From Lachnospiraceae bacterium (lineage in GTDB: Bacteria > Bacillota > Clostridia > Lachnospirales > Lachnospiraceae), in assembly GCA_015057035.1 (NCBI GenBank), contig SVFC01000001.1:1-64000 (forward strand): a stretch of DNA of 64,000 nt, given 5' to 3'. The notes beneath the pieces are model-generated. The model was given only the letters and a program-made list of their open reading frames with translations. It searched no databases and was not told the DNA's origin. Position 1 is the stretch's first letter. Every line of letters begins with the position of its first letter. The position numbers and the translations under genes are program-made. Of this stretch, positions 7,674 to 16,878 are shown in pieces.

Positions 7674-9782
7674 ATGAATAAAGGAAAGATGATACAGAAA
7701 ATTGGTGTGGGTTTATTGGCAATTATCTTATTGGTCAGTGTGATTCCGGCGGAATTGTTTGATGCGGCACCAAATTGGGGAAACCGTATCACTCACGGAA
7801 CCTCAGACAAAGAAATCACAAAGGATATGCTAAATAATACTCCACCTGCAGATTATGTGATTGATCAGGCAACACAGGGCAAGGCAAAGGACGGAGAGTA
7901 CAATAAGTTTTTTCTAGAAGAAGATATTCAGATTGTGAAGATTACTATTGATGAGAATAACTTAAACTATGTACTTCAGAACGCAGTGGAAGAACCTTAT
8001 GTTATGGCAGAAAGTGTTACCATTGGTGACGCTACTTTAGGATATGTAGGGTTCAAAACCAAAGGAAGTTTTACCTTAGAGCATGCTTACACAGACAATC
8101 CAGGCAGTGACAGATTTTCTTTTACCATTAACTTTGGAAAATACATAAAAAAGGCTCAGTACGGCAAGAAACAGGATTTCTTTGGCTGTAACAAGATTAG
8201 TTTCAATAACTTTTTCTTTGATAAGACCATGATGAAGGAGTTTTTTGCTCTGAAATTGATGGACGAAATGGGACTTCCAACTCCACAGTATGGTTTGGCG
8301 AAACTCTACATCAACGACCAGTATTATGGCGTTTATGCTATGGTGGAGGCTATGGATGAATCCATTCTCGAACAGTACTATGGTGTAGATGACGATGAAC
8401 TGAGCAGCTATCTTGTAAAACCAGAAGGAACTAATTTCCTTGAGGATTCTCTGGCAGAAAATCCAGATCCATTATGGGAGAGTGACGAGGATACCAAAGA
8501 AGATGTAGAAGATATGCTTCCAACGGTTTACGGATGGGTGAAAAAACTCAATGCTCTTCACGAGGGAAAAGATTTTGACGGCAAGAAAATAGACGTCAAT
8601 AGTGAGGAATATATTGAACTTTTGAATCAGATTTATGATGTGGATGAAGTTCTTAGATATTTTGCAACCCATAGCTGGTTATGCCAGATGGACAATATGT
8701 TTGATGGCTTTAAAAACTATGGACTTTATGTGGATCCTCAGGGCAAGGCTATGATTATTCCATGGGATTATGACTTGAGTTTTGGTTGTTTCTATCCAAG
8801 TACTGCAGAGGCAACAGCGAACTTCCCATTGGATGTAATGTGGAGAAATTGGGATAACAGCACAAATGCAACTGCATTTTACAAGAATTATCCACTGTTC
8901 AATGTAATCTATCAGAACGATAGTTTAAGAGAGAAATATCATCAGTATATGAAGGAATGTTCTCAGATTGCTGCATTGGGTGGCAAGTTAGAGTCCACGG
9001 GAGCAGTGTATGAGCCAGGCTATTTCTACTCATACATTGAATCAATGCAGGAAGAAATCATTGCAGCGGCAGGGGAAAAACTGGCAAGTAACGTATATTA
9101 TATGAACAATACCCGCCAGCCTGGAGATGCTAAGAGTGGTATTCCAAACCTTGGCAAAATAATTGCTCTTCGTGCAGTAGGTGTCTATACCCAGGTGGAA
9201 GGCATCAAAACTACAGTTTCTGGTGCAGGATGTCGTTTGGAAACATTAGGAAATGCCATTGCAGGTGATTCCGTGAAACGTGGAAATATTACCATTGTGG
9301 ATGCAACTACTGGTATTTTTGCAACGGCAGATTATGCTAGGGATAATCGTAATACGGTTCAGTTAAACCTGAAAGTGGTGGATAAAGCAGACACTTCCTT
9401 TGGCAATATTGCTAAAACTCTTGGATGTAGTGAAGACAAGCTGATGCTCTATTTTATGAGCAATAAAGCAACACCATCAGGTGAATATACACTAACCATT
9501 CCAATGTCACAGGAAGGTTTGGATGCAGGTAAGAAGTATGTAATCTATGCTACGGATACAGATGGAAATGTAAAAGAATTAGAACCTACCATAGAGGGGA
9601 ATCTCTATACAGTTCAGACAGCAGAATTGGGATACATTGCCGTGGTAGAAGGCGGTGGCAATCCTGTGATGAATATTGGCGATGGTGATTTCCCATGGGA
9701 CGTTGTTATTGTTTTTGCAGTATTTGCAGTGATTGGATTTGTGTTCGTACTAGCAATTCTAAAACGTAATAAAGCAAAATAG
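7674..9782 (+). CDS. Membrane-anchored CotH-kinase family protein
   Basis: A 702-residue protein with an N-terminal membrane segment or signal (residues 10-27), an extracytoplasmic CotH-kinase domain (about 65-480) and a C-terminal TM helix (about 676-695) with a basic stop-transfer tail. CotH features include GFKTKGSFT, the FSFTINF strand, KISFNNFFFD, GLPTPQYGLAKLYIND, YGVYAMVEAMDE and the metal-binding PWDYDLSFG. CotH proteins are atypical kinases; in Bacillus CotH phosphorylates spore-coat proteins. Here the domain faces outside the membrane, so substrates are probably envelope or matrix proteins. A small beta domain (about 550-670) precedes the TM. It ends at a bidirectional terminator. 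Confidence 0.85.
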   Translation: MNKGKMIQKIGVGLLAIILLVSVIPAELFDAAPNWGNRITHGTSDKEITKDMLNNTPPADYVIDQATQGKAKDGEYNKFFLEEDIQIVKITIDENNLNYVLQNAVEEPYVMAESVTIGDATLGYVGFKTKGSFTLEHAYTDNPGSDRFSFTINFGKYIKKAQYGKKQDFFGCNKISFNNFFFDKTMMKEFFALKLMDEMGLPTPQYGLAKLYINDQYYGVYAMVEAMDESILEQYYGVDDDELSSYLVKPEGTNFLEDSLAENPDPLWESDEDTKEDVEDMLPTVYGWVKKLNALHEGKDFDGKKIDVNSEEYIELLNQIYDVDEVLRYFATHSWLCQMDNMFDGFKNYGLYVDPQGKAMIIPWDYDLSFGCFYPSTAEATANFPLDVMWRNWDNSTNATAFYKNYPLFNVIYQNDSLREKYHQYMKECSQIAALGGKLESTGAVYEPGYFYSYIESMQEEIIAAAGEKLASNVYYMNNTRQPGDAKSGIPNLGKIIALRAVGVYTQVEGIKTTVSGAGCRLETLGNAIAGDSVKRGNITIVDATTGIFATADYARDNRNTVQLNLKVVDKADTSFGNIAKTLGCSEDKLMLYFMSNKATPSGEYTLTIPMSQEGLDAGKKYVIYATDTDGNVKELEPTIEGNLYTVQTAELGYIAVVEGGGNPVMNIGDGDFPWDVVIVFAVFAVIGFVFVLAILKRNKAK

Positions 9783-9796
9783 ATTTATAGAAAAAT

Positions 9797-9836
9797 AACC
9801 TCCGACATTTGAAAAAAGTGTCGGAGGTTTTGCTTT
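9797..9836. terminator. Bidirectional terminator
   Basis: A 12-bp stem (9797-9808 with 9818-9829, one G-T pair) has an A run before it and a T-rich tract after it. It serves both the CotH gene and the convergent TetR gene. Confidence 0.85.
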
Positions 9837-10412
9837 TTATGATGGAAGAGATGTTGGTGGAGCAATGCTTTTTACAAGGAACTCTGATATTTCTTCTTCG
9901 TTCAAATCATCAGGATGATTCATCCACCAGTAAACAACGTTAATAAGTCCTCCGGCATAAAAAGAAATCATCAGTTCATTTTTGGGGGTTAATGGATAAG
10001 ACTGTAGAGTAGAAAATACATTACCTAATTCGCTTACAATCAAATCCTGCAAAGACTGATATAAGAATGACATCATATTACTATTGCGAAGTCCGTCCAC
10101 CAATTTTTTATGGCTTTTTACAAATTGAAACATTTCATGCAACATATTAATGGAGTAGGCCAGGGGATCCGCAGCAAGTGCATCTGCAGTGGTACGAGAT
10201 TTGAAGGTTTCACTGATGCCTGTCAGGTAAAATTGAAAGTATTCATATTTATCAGCAAAATGCTTGTAAAAGGTAGTTCTTCGAATCATCGCCGCATCAC
10301 AGAGTTCGTTCACAGTGATTTCCTCAAAATTTTTTTCTTCTAATAGGATAGTAAAGGCGTTATGAAGTGCCTGATAGGTTTTTTGAATTCGTAAATCTAA
10401 CTTTTTTTCCAT
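9837..10412 (-). CDS. TetR/AcrR-family repressor of the adjacent MMPL locus
   Basis: The 191-residue protein has an N-terminal TetR helix-turn-helix (residues 8-55; FEEITVNELCDAAMIRRTTFYKHFADKYE in two parts) and a C-terminal ligand/dimer domain of the TetR_C_8-like kind. It is divergent from the MMPL transporter gene with 163 bp between the two starts. Two palindromes lie in that gap. By analogy with TetR-RND pairs it probably represses the exporter and is released by a substrate of that pump. Confidence 0.88.
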   Translation of the reverse strand: MEKKLDLRIQKTYQALHNAFTILLEEKNFEEITVNELCDAAMIRRTTFYKHFADKYEYFQFYLTGISETFKSRTTADALAADPLAYSINMLHEMFQFVKSHKKLVDGLRNSNMMSFLYQSLQDLIVSELGNVFSTLQSYPLTPKNELMISFYAGGLINVVYWWMNHPDDLNEEEISEFLVKSIAPPTSLPS

Positions 10413-10459
10413 AGTGCTTCCTTACTCATAAATTAAGAAAAATTTTATAAAATTTAATG

Positions 10460-10480
10460 GACAAAAAAATGATTTTTGTC
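10460..10480. promoter_or_regulatory. Candidate operator near the tetR start
   Basis: GACAAAAA and TTTTTGTC are exact inverted arms around 5 nt. It lies 48 bp upstream of the tetR start codon and shares the half-site GACA with the second palindrome, so autorepression is plausible. Confidence 0.45.
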
Positions 10481-10511
10481 GTTTAATTTACATTTATAAA
10501 AATTTGGTCTA

Positions 10512-10565
10512 TTGGCAAATTTCTACGGGTAAATTATCATAATAAGTGACAAATGTCAATTATTA
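10512..10565 (+). promoter_or_regulatory. Promoter and TetR-type operator of the MMPL gene
   Basis: TTGGCA at 10512-10517 and TATCAT at 10535-10540 are 17 bp apart. A 26-bp palindrome at 10540-10565 (TAATAAGTGACA, AA, TGTCAATTATTA; one mismatch) begins at the last base of the -10 box and runs to the ribosome site AGGAGG. A repressor bound here would cover the transcription start. Confidence 0.65.
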
Positions 10566-10575
10566 GGAGGGTAAA

Positions 10576-13110
10576 ATGGAACAAAAGAAGGAAAAAGGCA
10601 ACATAATGGAGAAAATTGCCACAATCATTGTAGATAAGAGAAATTTGTTTTTCTTGCTCTATATCTTTGCGATTGTGTTCTGCATTTTCTCGATGGGATG
10701 GACGTTAGTAGAAAATGATGTAACCAAATATCTGTCGGAAGAAACAGAGACTCGTCAAGGGTTAGAAACCATGAATGACAATTTCGTTACGACAGCAGAT
10801 GCCCGTGTGTTGATTTCAAACATTACATATGATGATGCTAAGGCATTATACGATGAGATTGTTGAAGTGGACGGAGTTAGTATGGTTACATTCAACAATA
10901 CAGAAGAGCATTATAAAAATGCCAATGCTTTGATGGCAATTACCTTTGGAGCAGGTCCATTGGAAACTCCATCTATGAATGCACTTGCGGAGATTAAGGA
11001 GATTCTAGCAGGATATGACGTGGCCTATGATACTGCAGTCGGTTACGATGAGAATGCGGAATTAAAAGAACAGATGGCACTGATTCTAGTAGTAGCAGTG
11101 GTTATCATTGTGATTGCATTAGTGCTTACTTCTACCGCATATATGGAAGTTCCAGTTTTGTTGCTGACTTTCGGTATTGCGGCACTTCTTAATATGGGAA
11201 CCAACTTTATGATTGGAAAAATCAGTTTTATCTCTGACTCAGTTGCAGTGGTTTTGCAGTTGGCCCTTGCCATTGACTATGCCATTATTCTGGCACATCG
11301 CTATTCTGCAGAACATGAGATTATGCCGGCGAGAGAAGCGTGTATAGCCGCTTTATCCAAAGCGATTCCAGAGATTACAGCATCATCCATGACCACTATT
11401 AGCGGTTTGGCTGCATTGGGATTTATGGAATTTGGAATTGGTTTGGATATGGCAATTGTGCTGATTAAGTCCATTTTCCTCAGTCTGTTATCTGTATTTA
11501 CACTGATGCCAGGCTTACTTATGTTATTTACCCCTCTTATTGATAAAACAAAACACAAAAAATTATTGCCAGATGTATCGATGATAGGACGTTTTGCAGT
11601 AAAGACAAGATATATTATTCCACCAATTTTCGTAGTAGTAATCATTGCGGCATTTTTCCTATCTAATGCCTGTCCATACTGTTATTCTTACAATGATTTA
11701 CAAACTGCAAATATGAGTGAAAAACAGGTGGCATATCAGAAAGTAAAATCCATCTTTGGAACCAGCAATATGGTGGCGGTTATGGTGCCAACAGGAAATT
11801 ATGAGGCAGAGGCAGCCATTTTGGAAGAGTTGGGAGCTTGCGACGAAGTAAAATCCACCATGGGACTTGCCAACATGGAACTGATGGATGGATATATGCT
11901 GACAGATGCGTTGACTCCACGCGAGTTTTCAGAGCTACTGGGACTTGATTACGAAATTGCAGAAGTATTATACAGTGCATATATTATGGATGGAGAAGAA
12001 TATGGTCGGTTGTTGGGCGTTGATGGCGTAAAGATTCCATTATTTGATATGTTCTGCTTCTTGAAAGACACCATTGATGAAAGCGGTATCGTATTAGAAG
12101 GCGATATGGCGGAAATGGTGGAAATGCTTGATATGCTGGATATGGCAAAAGAGCAGTTGCAAAGTGAGAATTACAGTCGTATGGTGGTGTATTTAAACCT
12201 TCCAGAGGAAGGGGAGGAAACCTATGCCTTTCTTGATAAAATACATGAGATTACAGACAAGCATTATGAAGATACCGTATATGTCATTGGTAACTCAACC
12301 AGTTCCAGAGACTTATCGGCTTCTTTTGCAAAAGATAATCTGATTATTACAATTTTATCGATTGTATTCGTTATTGCAGTATTATTATTTACTTTCCAGT
12401 CCGCTGGACTTCCAGTACTACTGATTGTTGTTATTCAGGGAAGTATCTGGATCAACTTTGCTGTACCAACCATTACCCAGACACCATTATATTTCTTGGG
12501 CTATCTGGTGGTAAATGCAATTCAGATGGGTGCGAATATCGACTATGCAATCGTTATTTCCAGCCATTACAGAGAGCTGAAGGAAAAACTTCCACCAATG
12601 GAAGCAATTGTTGTGGCTGTGAATAAGGCATTCCCAACAATTTTTACTTCCGGAACCATTATGGCGTCTGCAGGAATATTATTGACAGTTATTTCCACAC
12701 AGCCAGTTATCTCTATCTTAGGAGGCTGTATTGGTCGCGGAACCTTGATTTCTATGGGATTAGTTCTCTTTGTATTACCTGGAATTCTAGTGCTTGGAGA
12801 TAAGATTATCGAAAAGACCAGTTTTGAAATGAAGGGAATTGAACTTGGGGAAAGAGAAGAAACTGGAACAATGCTTGTGAATGGTCGAGTACGTGGCTAT
12901 GTGGCAGGTTATATGGATGCAGATGTGAATGGTGCATTACATGGGCGTGTTCATGCGTTGATTGCAACAGGGGATGACCTTGAGGTTTTAGAAGAAGATC
13001 CAGATGCAGTAGAGAAAGCCAAGGCAGAATTAAAAAATATGCAATCGTTGAATTTGCATAGCAGTATCACAGAAGCAAAAGGAAAAGGAGGTGTAGGGAA
13101 TGAAAAATAA
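10576..13110 (+). CDS. MMPL/RND-superfamily exporter
   Basis: The 844-residue protein has a duplicated RND layout: TM1 (about 23-45), an outside loop, five TMs (about 165-320), then TM7 (about 345-365), a second outside loop (to ~590) and five TMs (about 595-740). Each half has the MMPL signature in the expected helix: LALAIDYAIILAHRYSAEHE and MGANIDYAIVISSHYRELKE. It is proton-driven; the substrate (lipid, toxin or bile-salt-like compound) is unknown. A ~100-residue cytoplasmic tail is charged. Its 3' end overlaps the next gene by 11 nt, so the two are translationally coupled. The divergent TetR gene probably controls it. Confidence 0.88.
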   Translation: MEQKKEKGNIMEKIATIIVDKRNLFFLLYIFAIVFCIFSMGWTLVENDVTKYLSEETETRQGLETMNDNFVTTADARVLISNITYDDAKALYDEIVEVDGVSMVTFNNTEEHYKNANALMAITFGAGPLETPSMNALAEIKEILAGYDVAYDTAVGYDENAELKEQMALILVVAVVIIVIALVLTSTAYMEVPVLLLTFGIAALLNMGTNFMIGKISFISDSVAVVLQLALAIDYAIILAHRYSAEHEIMPAREACIAALSKAIPEITASSMTTISGLAALGFMEFGIGLDMAIVLIKSIFLSLLSVFTLMPGLLMLFTPLIDKTKHKKLLPDVSMIGRFAVKTRYIIPPIFVVVIIAAFFLSNACPYCYSYNDLQTANMSEKQVAYQKVKSIFGTSNMVAVMVPTGNYEAEAAILEELGACDEVKSTMGLANMELMDGYMLTDALTPREFSELLGLDYEIAEVLYSAYIMDGEEYGRLLGVDGVKIPLFDMFCFLKDTIDESGIVLEGDMAEMVEMLDMLDMAKEQLQSENYSRMVVYLNLPEEGEETYAFLDKIHEITDKHYEDTVYVIGNSTSSRDLSASFAKDNLIITILSIVFVIAVLLFTFQSAGLPVLLIVVIQGSIWINFAVPTITQTPLYFLGYLVVNAIQMGANIDYAIVISSHYRELKEKLPPMEAIVVAVNKAFPTIFTSGTIMASAGILLTVISTQPVISILGGCIGRGTLISMGLVLFVLPGILVLGDKIIEKTSFEMKGIELGEREETGTMLVNGRVRGYVAGYMDADVNGALHGRVHALIATGDDLEVLEEDPDAVEKAKAELKNMQSLNLHSSITEAKGKGGVGNEK

Positions 13111-15985
13111 CATAATTCGTCGCATTGGTGTCCTTACACTTATCATCAGTATGTTTCTTACAATGGTGCCAGGAGTATATTTTGCAGAAAATGGTCAAGA
13201 GAATGTGGATGATGTTGTTGGAGCAATAATTCCAGATATCAAAATTGAGATTCCAGAAGATGCGATATACCTTGCCACAGCGGAAGAATTTCTTGCTTTT
13301 GTGGAGAATTGTCGTGTAAATACTTGGAGTGTTGGAAAAACCTTTGTTTTGTCTAAGGATATTGACTTATCCGGAGAAGAGTTTGATGGAATTCCAACCT
13401 TTGGCGGTATTTTTGTGGGACAAGGATATACCATCAAAGGACTTCAACTCATAGGCAAAGGTTCTGTAGTGGGATTTTTCCGTTATTTACAGAAAACTGC
13501 CATCGTTGATGGGCTGAAACTGGAAGGTAGTGTTACTCCAGATGGAACCAAAAGCGTAGTTGGCGGTTTTGCTGGGAAGAACGCAGGTGTAATTCAAAAC
13601 TGTACATTTTCTGGCACAGTCAGTGGATATGAGCAGGTAGGTGGCTTTGTAGGCTACAATGAGTCTACAGGCGTTATCAATCGTTGTGCTACCAATGGTG
13701 AAGTATATGGTAGTCATTTTATTGGCGGAATTGCTGGGGATAATGCGGGACAGATTCTTGCCTGCACCAATGAAGCGGAGATTAATACAAAATCCGTTCA
13801 GAATTCTGTAAATCTGGAAGATATTACACTCGATAATATTATTAATACAGAGCGTGTGGATATTGCTACTGACATTGGTGGCATTGCAGGTATCAGTAGT
13901 GGTGTCATTCGCCAGTGTACCAATCAGGGTGTAGTAGGCTATAAGAATATGGGCTACAACGTAGGAGGTATTGCAGGAAGCCAGAATGGGTATCTGACAG
14001 ATTGCGTGAATAATGCCAATATATGGGGACGTAAGGAAGTCGGTGGTATCGTTGGACATATGGAGCCAAATATCGTTCTCGTTTTTGAAAAGGATTCCTT
14101 ACAGATTCTTTCTGAGCAGTTTGAAGTATTAGGAGAACGTATTAGTGTTCTTACAGATACGATTGACACATCTAATAAGAAACTGACCAAAGAATTAGAT
14201 GCTTTGGAAGCGGATATGGACAAGATTCAGGATGCCCTAGATGTGATTTCTGAGGAACTTAATCTTGAGGAACTAGAAAAAAATAAAGACAAAACAGATT
14301 CCGAAGACTCTCTAGAAGATGAGTATGAGAATCTCAAAGAAATGTTAGACAAATTGGAAGATGTAGATTGGGATAGGGTGTCTAAGGCAATTACTACAAT
14401 TAGTGATTCAACTGCAGATGCCTATGATAAAATATCCAACATTCAGGAAATTGTAAGTAAGACCTCCAAAGATGCGGGAGAACAGGCAGAAGTGATCATG
14501 GATGATTTGGAAAAAATCATGGATACATTGTCGGTTTTTGAAGAGCATATGGGATATACCATAGAAGACATCTCCGAGGAAGATACAGAAGAAGTCACTC
14601 TTGGAAAAGTGGCCAACTGTATCAACTATGGCAGAATCACAGGAGAGATTAACGTAGGTGGAATTGCTGGAATGATGGCAGATGAAACGGATCTGGACGC
14701 ATATGAAGATATTGCAACTTCTGGAACAGAGTCACTACATGCTATTTATAAAATGCGCGTCGTAGTTCGAGATTGTAAGAATTTTGGTACCATAGAAGGT
14801 AGTAAGCAATATATCGGTGGTGTGGCAGGACAGATGCTGATAGGTGCTGTGCTAGAAAGCGTGAATACTGGCAACCTAGATGCGTTAAATGCAGATTATG
14901 TAGGGGGAATTGCCGGAGAGAGCCTTGGTGTAATTCGCAATTGTAGTAGTAAAAGTATAATTGCCGGAGACTGTTATGTAGGTGGAATTGCTGGAGAGGG
15001 GCGTAAGGTGCAGGATTGCTATGCCTTTGTATCCATTGCGGCTTTTCAGGAGAAAGCGGGTGCAATTCTGGGACACATGGCAGAACTGCCTGAATATATC
15101 GAAGACACCTTGGAAGAAGAGGCAGATGATTCACAGGCACAACAGATTTCTATAGAAAATACTGATGTTATTAGAAATTATTATTATCTTGTAGGAAGAG
15201 AAGTTGGTGGTATTGATGGAATCATCTATACTGGAGTTACGGAACCTACAGATTTGGAAGAGTTTTTGTCATTACCAAATCTTCCGGTGGAGCTTAAGGT
15301 TGTAACTATTTGTTTCAAAGCACAGAACCAGGATGAACAGAAGTTTACAATTGCCGTAGGTAGTGACTTCCCAGAATCAGAGATCCCAGTATTGTCTGTG
15401 GATAGTGTTGAAGAATACAACTGGAAAATCGTTCCGCCAGTAACTTCGCAGGTGCTTGGAATGGGTGAAACAGAAACGGTAGAGTATATTTCTGTTGAAA
15501 GTCTGCAACATATCTTGTTTAATCAGACTTACGAAGCAATATTTGATTTGAAATCCACCGTAATTCAAGCAACAGACAAATCCGAAAATAATCTATCAGT
15601 ACTTTTGGCAGAAGGTGTTTTTGCAAGAAATACGATACTTACAATGACAGAAGAACTGGATATGGAATCTTTCCTGAAAAACTGGAAAGTGGAATTTTCT
15701 AATCCAGGTGTCACGCGTCTGCATTACTTAATTCCGTCAGAAGTAAATAAAACCTTCACAAAACTTTATGTGAAAAACACTGATGGAAAATGGACAGAGC
15801 GTGAATTTACAGTAGACGGAAGTTACATGATATTTGACTTCACCGATGATGATGTAAATTTTGCGATTCTTGAAGATTATAGTGGTTTATCACGACTGAT
15901 GACTTGGGTAGGCATCGGGCTTGTGGGAATCATTGTAATAATTGGTGCTTTACGATTTGTTCTTAAGTCAAAAGGGAAAAAATAA
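13100..15985 (+). CDS. Surface GLUG-repeat protein with an inserted coiled coil, partner of the MMPL pump
   Basis: A 961-residue protein with a signal peptide (residues 1-28), many GLUG-type beta repeats (for example VVGGFAGKNAGVIQNCTFSG, EVGGIVG, YVGGIAGESLGVIRNC; about 130-335 and 510-680), a charged helical segment (about 340-490) that interrupts the repeats, a distal beta domain, and a C-terminal TM (about 932-953) with a KSKGKK stop-transfer. The helical insert reads as two long amphipathic helices, like the hairpin of a periplasmic adaptor. GLUG units usually form a beta-solenoid. The overlap with the MMPL gene and the SD AGGAGGTG inside that gene imply a joint function, perhaps as an extracytoplasmic adaptor or conduit. 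Confidence 0.8.
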   Translation: MKNNIIRRIGVLTLIISMFLTMVPGVYFAENGQENVDDVVGAIIPDIKIEIPEDAIYLATAEEFLAFVENCRVNTWSVGKTFVLSKDIDLSGEEFDGIPTFGGIFVGQGYTIKGLQLIGKGSVVGFFRYLQKTAIVDGLKLEGSVTPDGTKSVVGGFAGKNAGVIQNCTFSGTVSGYEQVGGFVGYNESTGVINRCATNGEVYGSHFIGGIAGDNAGQILACTNEAEINTKSVQNSVNLEDITLDNIINTERVDIATDIGGIAGISSGVIRQCTNQGVVGYKNMGYNVGGIAGSQNGYLTDCVNNANIWGRKEVGGIVGHMEPNIVLVFEKDSLQILSEQFEVLGERISVLTDTIDTSNKKLTKELDALEADMDKIQDALDVISEELNLEELEKNKDKTDSEDSLEDEYENLKEMLDKLEDVDWDRVSKAITTISDSTADAYDKISNIQEIVSKTSKDAGEQAEVIMDDLEKIMDTLSVFEEHMGYTIEDISEEDTEEVTLGKVANCINYGRITGEINVGGIAGMMADETDLDAYEDIATSGTESLHAIYKMRVVVRDCKNFGTIEGSKQYIGGVAGQMLIGAVLESVNTGNLDALNADYVGGIAGESLGVIRNCSSKSIIAGDCYVGGIAGEGRKVQDCYAFVSIAAFQEKAGAILGHMAELPEYIEDTLEEEADDSQAQQISIENTDVIRNYYYLVGREVGGIDGIIYTGVTEPTDLEEFLSLPNLPVELKVVTICFKAQNQDEQKFTIAVGSDFPESEIPVLSVDSVEEYNWKIVPPVTSQVLGMGETETVEYISVESLQHILFNQTYEAIFDLKSTVIQATDKSENNLSVLLAEGVFARNTILTMTEELDMESFLKNWKVEFSNPGVTRLHYLIPSEVNKTFTKLYVKNTDGKWTEREFTVDGSYMIFDFTDDDVNFAILEDYSGLSRLMTWVGIGLVGIIVIIGALRFVLKSKGKK

Positions 15986-15988
15986 AAG

Positions 15989-16020
15989 AATGGAGTCCCC
16001 ATAAGAGGGACTCCATTTTG
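15989..16020. terminator. Bidirectional terminator
   Basis: An 11-bp perfect stem (15989-15999 with 16007-16017) is flanked by an A-rich left side and TTTT on the right, between convergent genes. Confidence 0.85.
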
Positions 16021-16024
16021 GATT

Positions 16025-16660
16025 TTAGAAACCTAATACTTCTCCCACAAGGATGACCTTGATTCGATTAGGTACGCGACTTGCTCTTGTAATAACAATC
16101 TGGTCGCAGATAGTATCTCCAAGGCAATTGCCGCAAACACCAGTTACAGAACATGGTGTATTTTTATTTAAGCGGATACAGTTCTGGGAAGCAGCGATAT
16201 CACGGCTTCTGGTTACGCCTTCTTCCACAGTTTTTACGATTTTATTCATACCAGCGAGAATGATGACATTTTCTGGTCCGTAAATAAGGGCTGCAACACG
16301 ATTGCCAGTGCCATCAATGTTAATCAGCTCGCCATCCTGGGTGATAGCATTGGAACTCATAAAGTAATAATCGCAGGACAGAGAGTCATGGAAAATCTTC
16401 TTGGTTTCTTCTGGGGAAGTTGCCTTGGAACGATCTAATACAGTTACATCAGTACGCTCGCGAAGAGCATCTAAGATTCCAATTTCATCTAATGTAACAG
16501 AACCACCCCAGGCAGCGCTAGAACCACCAGTCACCAAAGCCATTGCCAGTTCTTTTGCTTCTTCAACTGTTTCGCAATAGTGACCTTCCATATGTCGTTT
16601 TGTCAGACCTTTGATTACGGTATCTGCCAGTTTCTTATAGTAATCTTTTTTTACGCTCAT
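16025..16660 (-). CDS. LUD-domain (LutC/YkgG-like) protein
   Basis: A 211-residue stand-alone LUD (DUF162) domain protein. Marks are the N-terminal helix with a CETVEEAKELA segment, the glycine-rich GGSSAAWGGSVTLDEIG, YYFMSSNAIT, GELINIDGTGNRVAAL and the cysteine-containing end GVCGNCLGDTICDQ. Family members act in lactate utilisation or bind phosphorylated or redox ligands; single-domain clostridial forms have no settled role. A purple Fe-S function is not shown, although three C-terminal cysteines could bind a metal. It is convergent with the GLUG gene and divergent from the ABC gene. Confidence 0.82.
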   Translation of the reverse strand: MSVKKDYYKKLADTVIKGLTKRHMEGHYCETVEEAKELAMALVTGGSSAAWGGSVTLDEIGILDALRERTDVTVLDRSKATSPEETKKIFHDSLSCDYYFMSSNAITQDGELINIDGTGNRVAALIYGPENVIILAGMNKIVKTVEEGVTRSRDIAASQNCIRLNKNTPCSVTGVCGNCLGDTICDQIVITRASRVPNRIKVILVGEVLGF

Positions 16661-16800
16661 AATATGCCTCCCAATTGGTGAATTAAATCGAAATTCATTC
16701 CTGCATTATTTAAGAAATTAGTCAGGAACCTTATATGGATAGTATAGTGATTTTATTATAAGATTTCAAGAAAATATCCAAGAATAAATTGTGTGCAACT

Positions 16801-16828
16801 TTGACATAAAATAAAATTGTGATACAAT
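16801..16828 (+). promoter_or_regulatory. Promoter of the ABC transporter gene
   Basis: TTGACA at 16801-16806 and TACAAT at 16823-16828, spacing 16 bp, 50 nt upstream of the start codon. The rest of the 218-bp divergent gap is AT-rich and shows no other clear element. Confidence 0.75.
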
Positions 16829-16878
16829 TAATTCTTAGTTAGGAAAAAGTAATTGGAGCTAGAAGAGAGAGTAGTATT

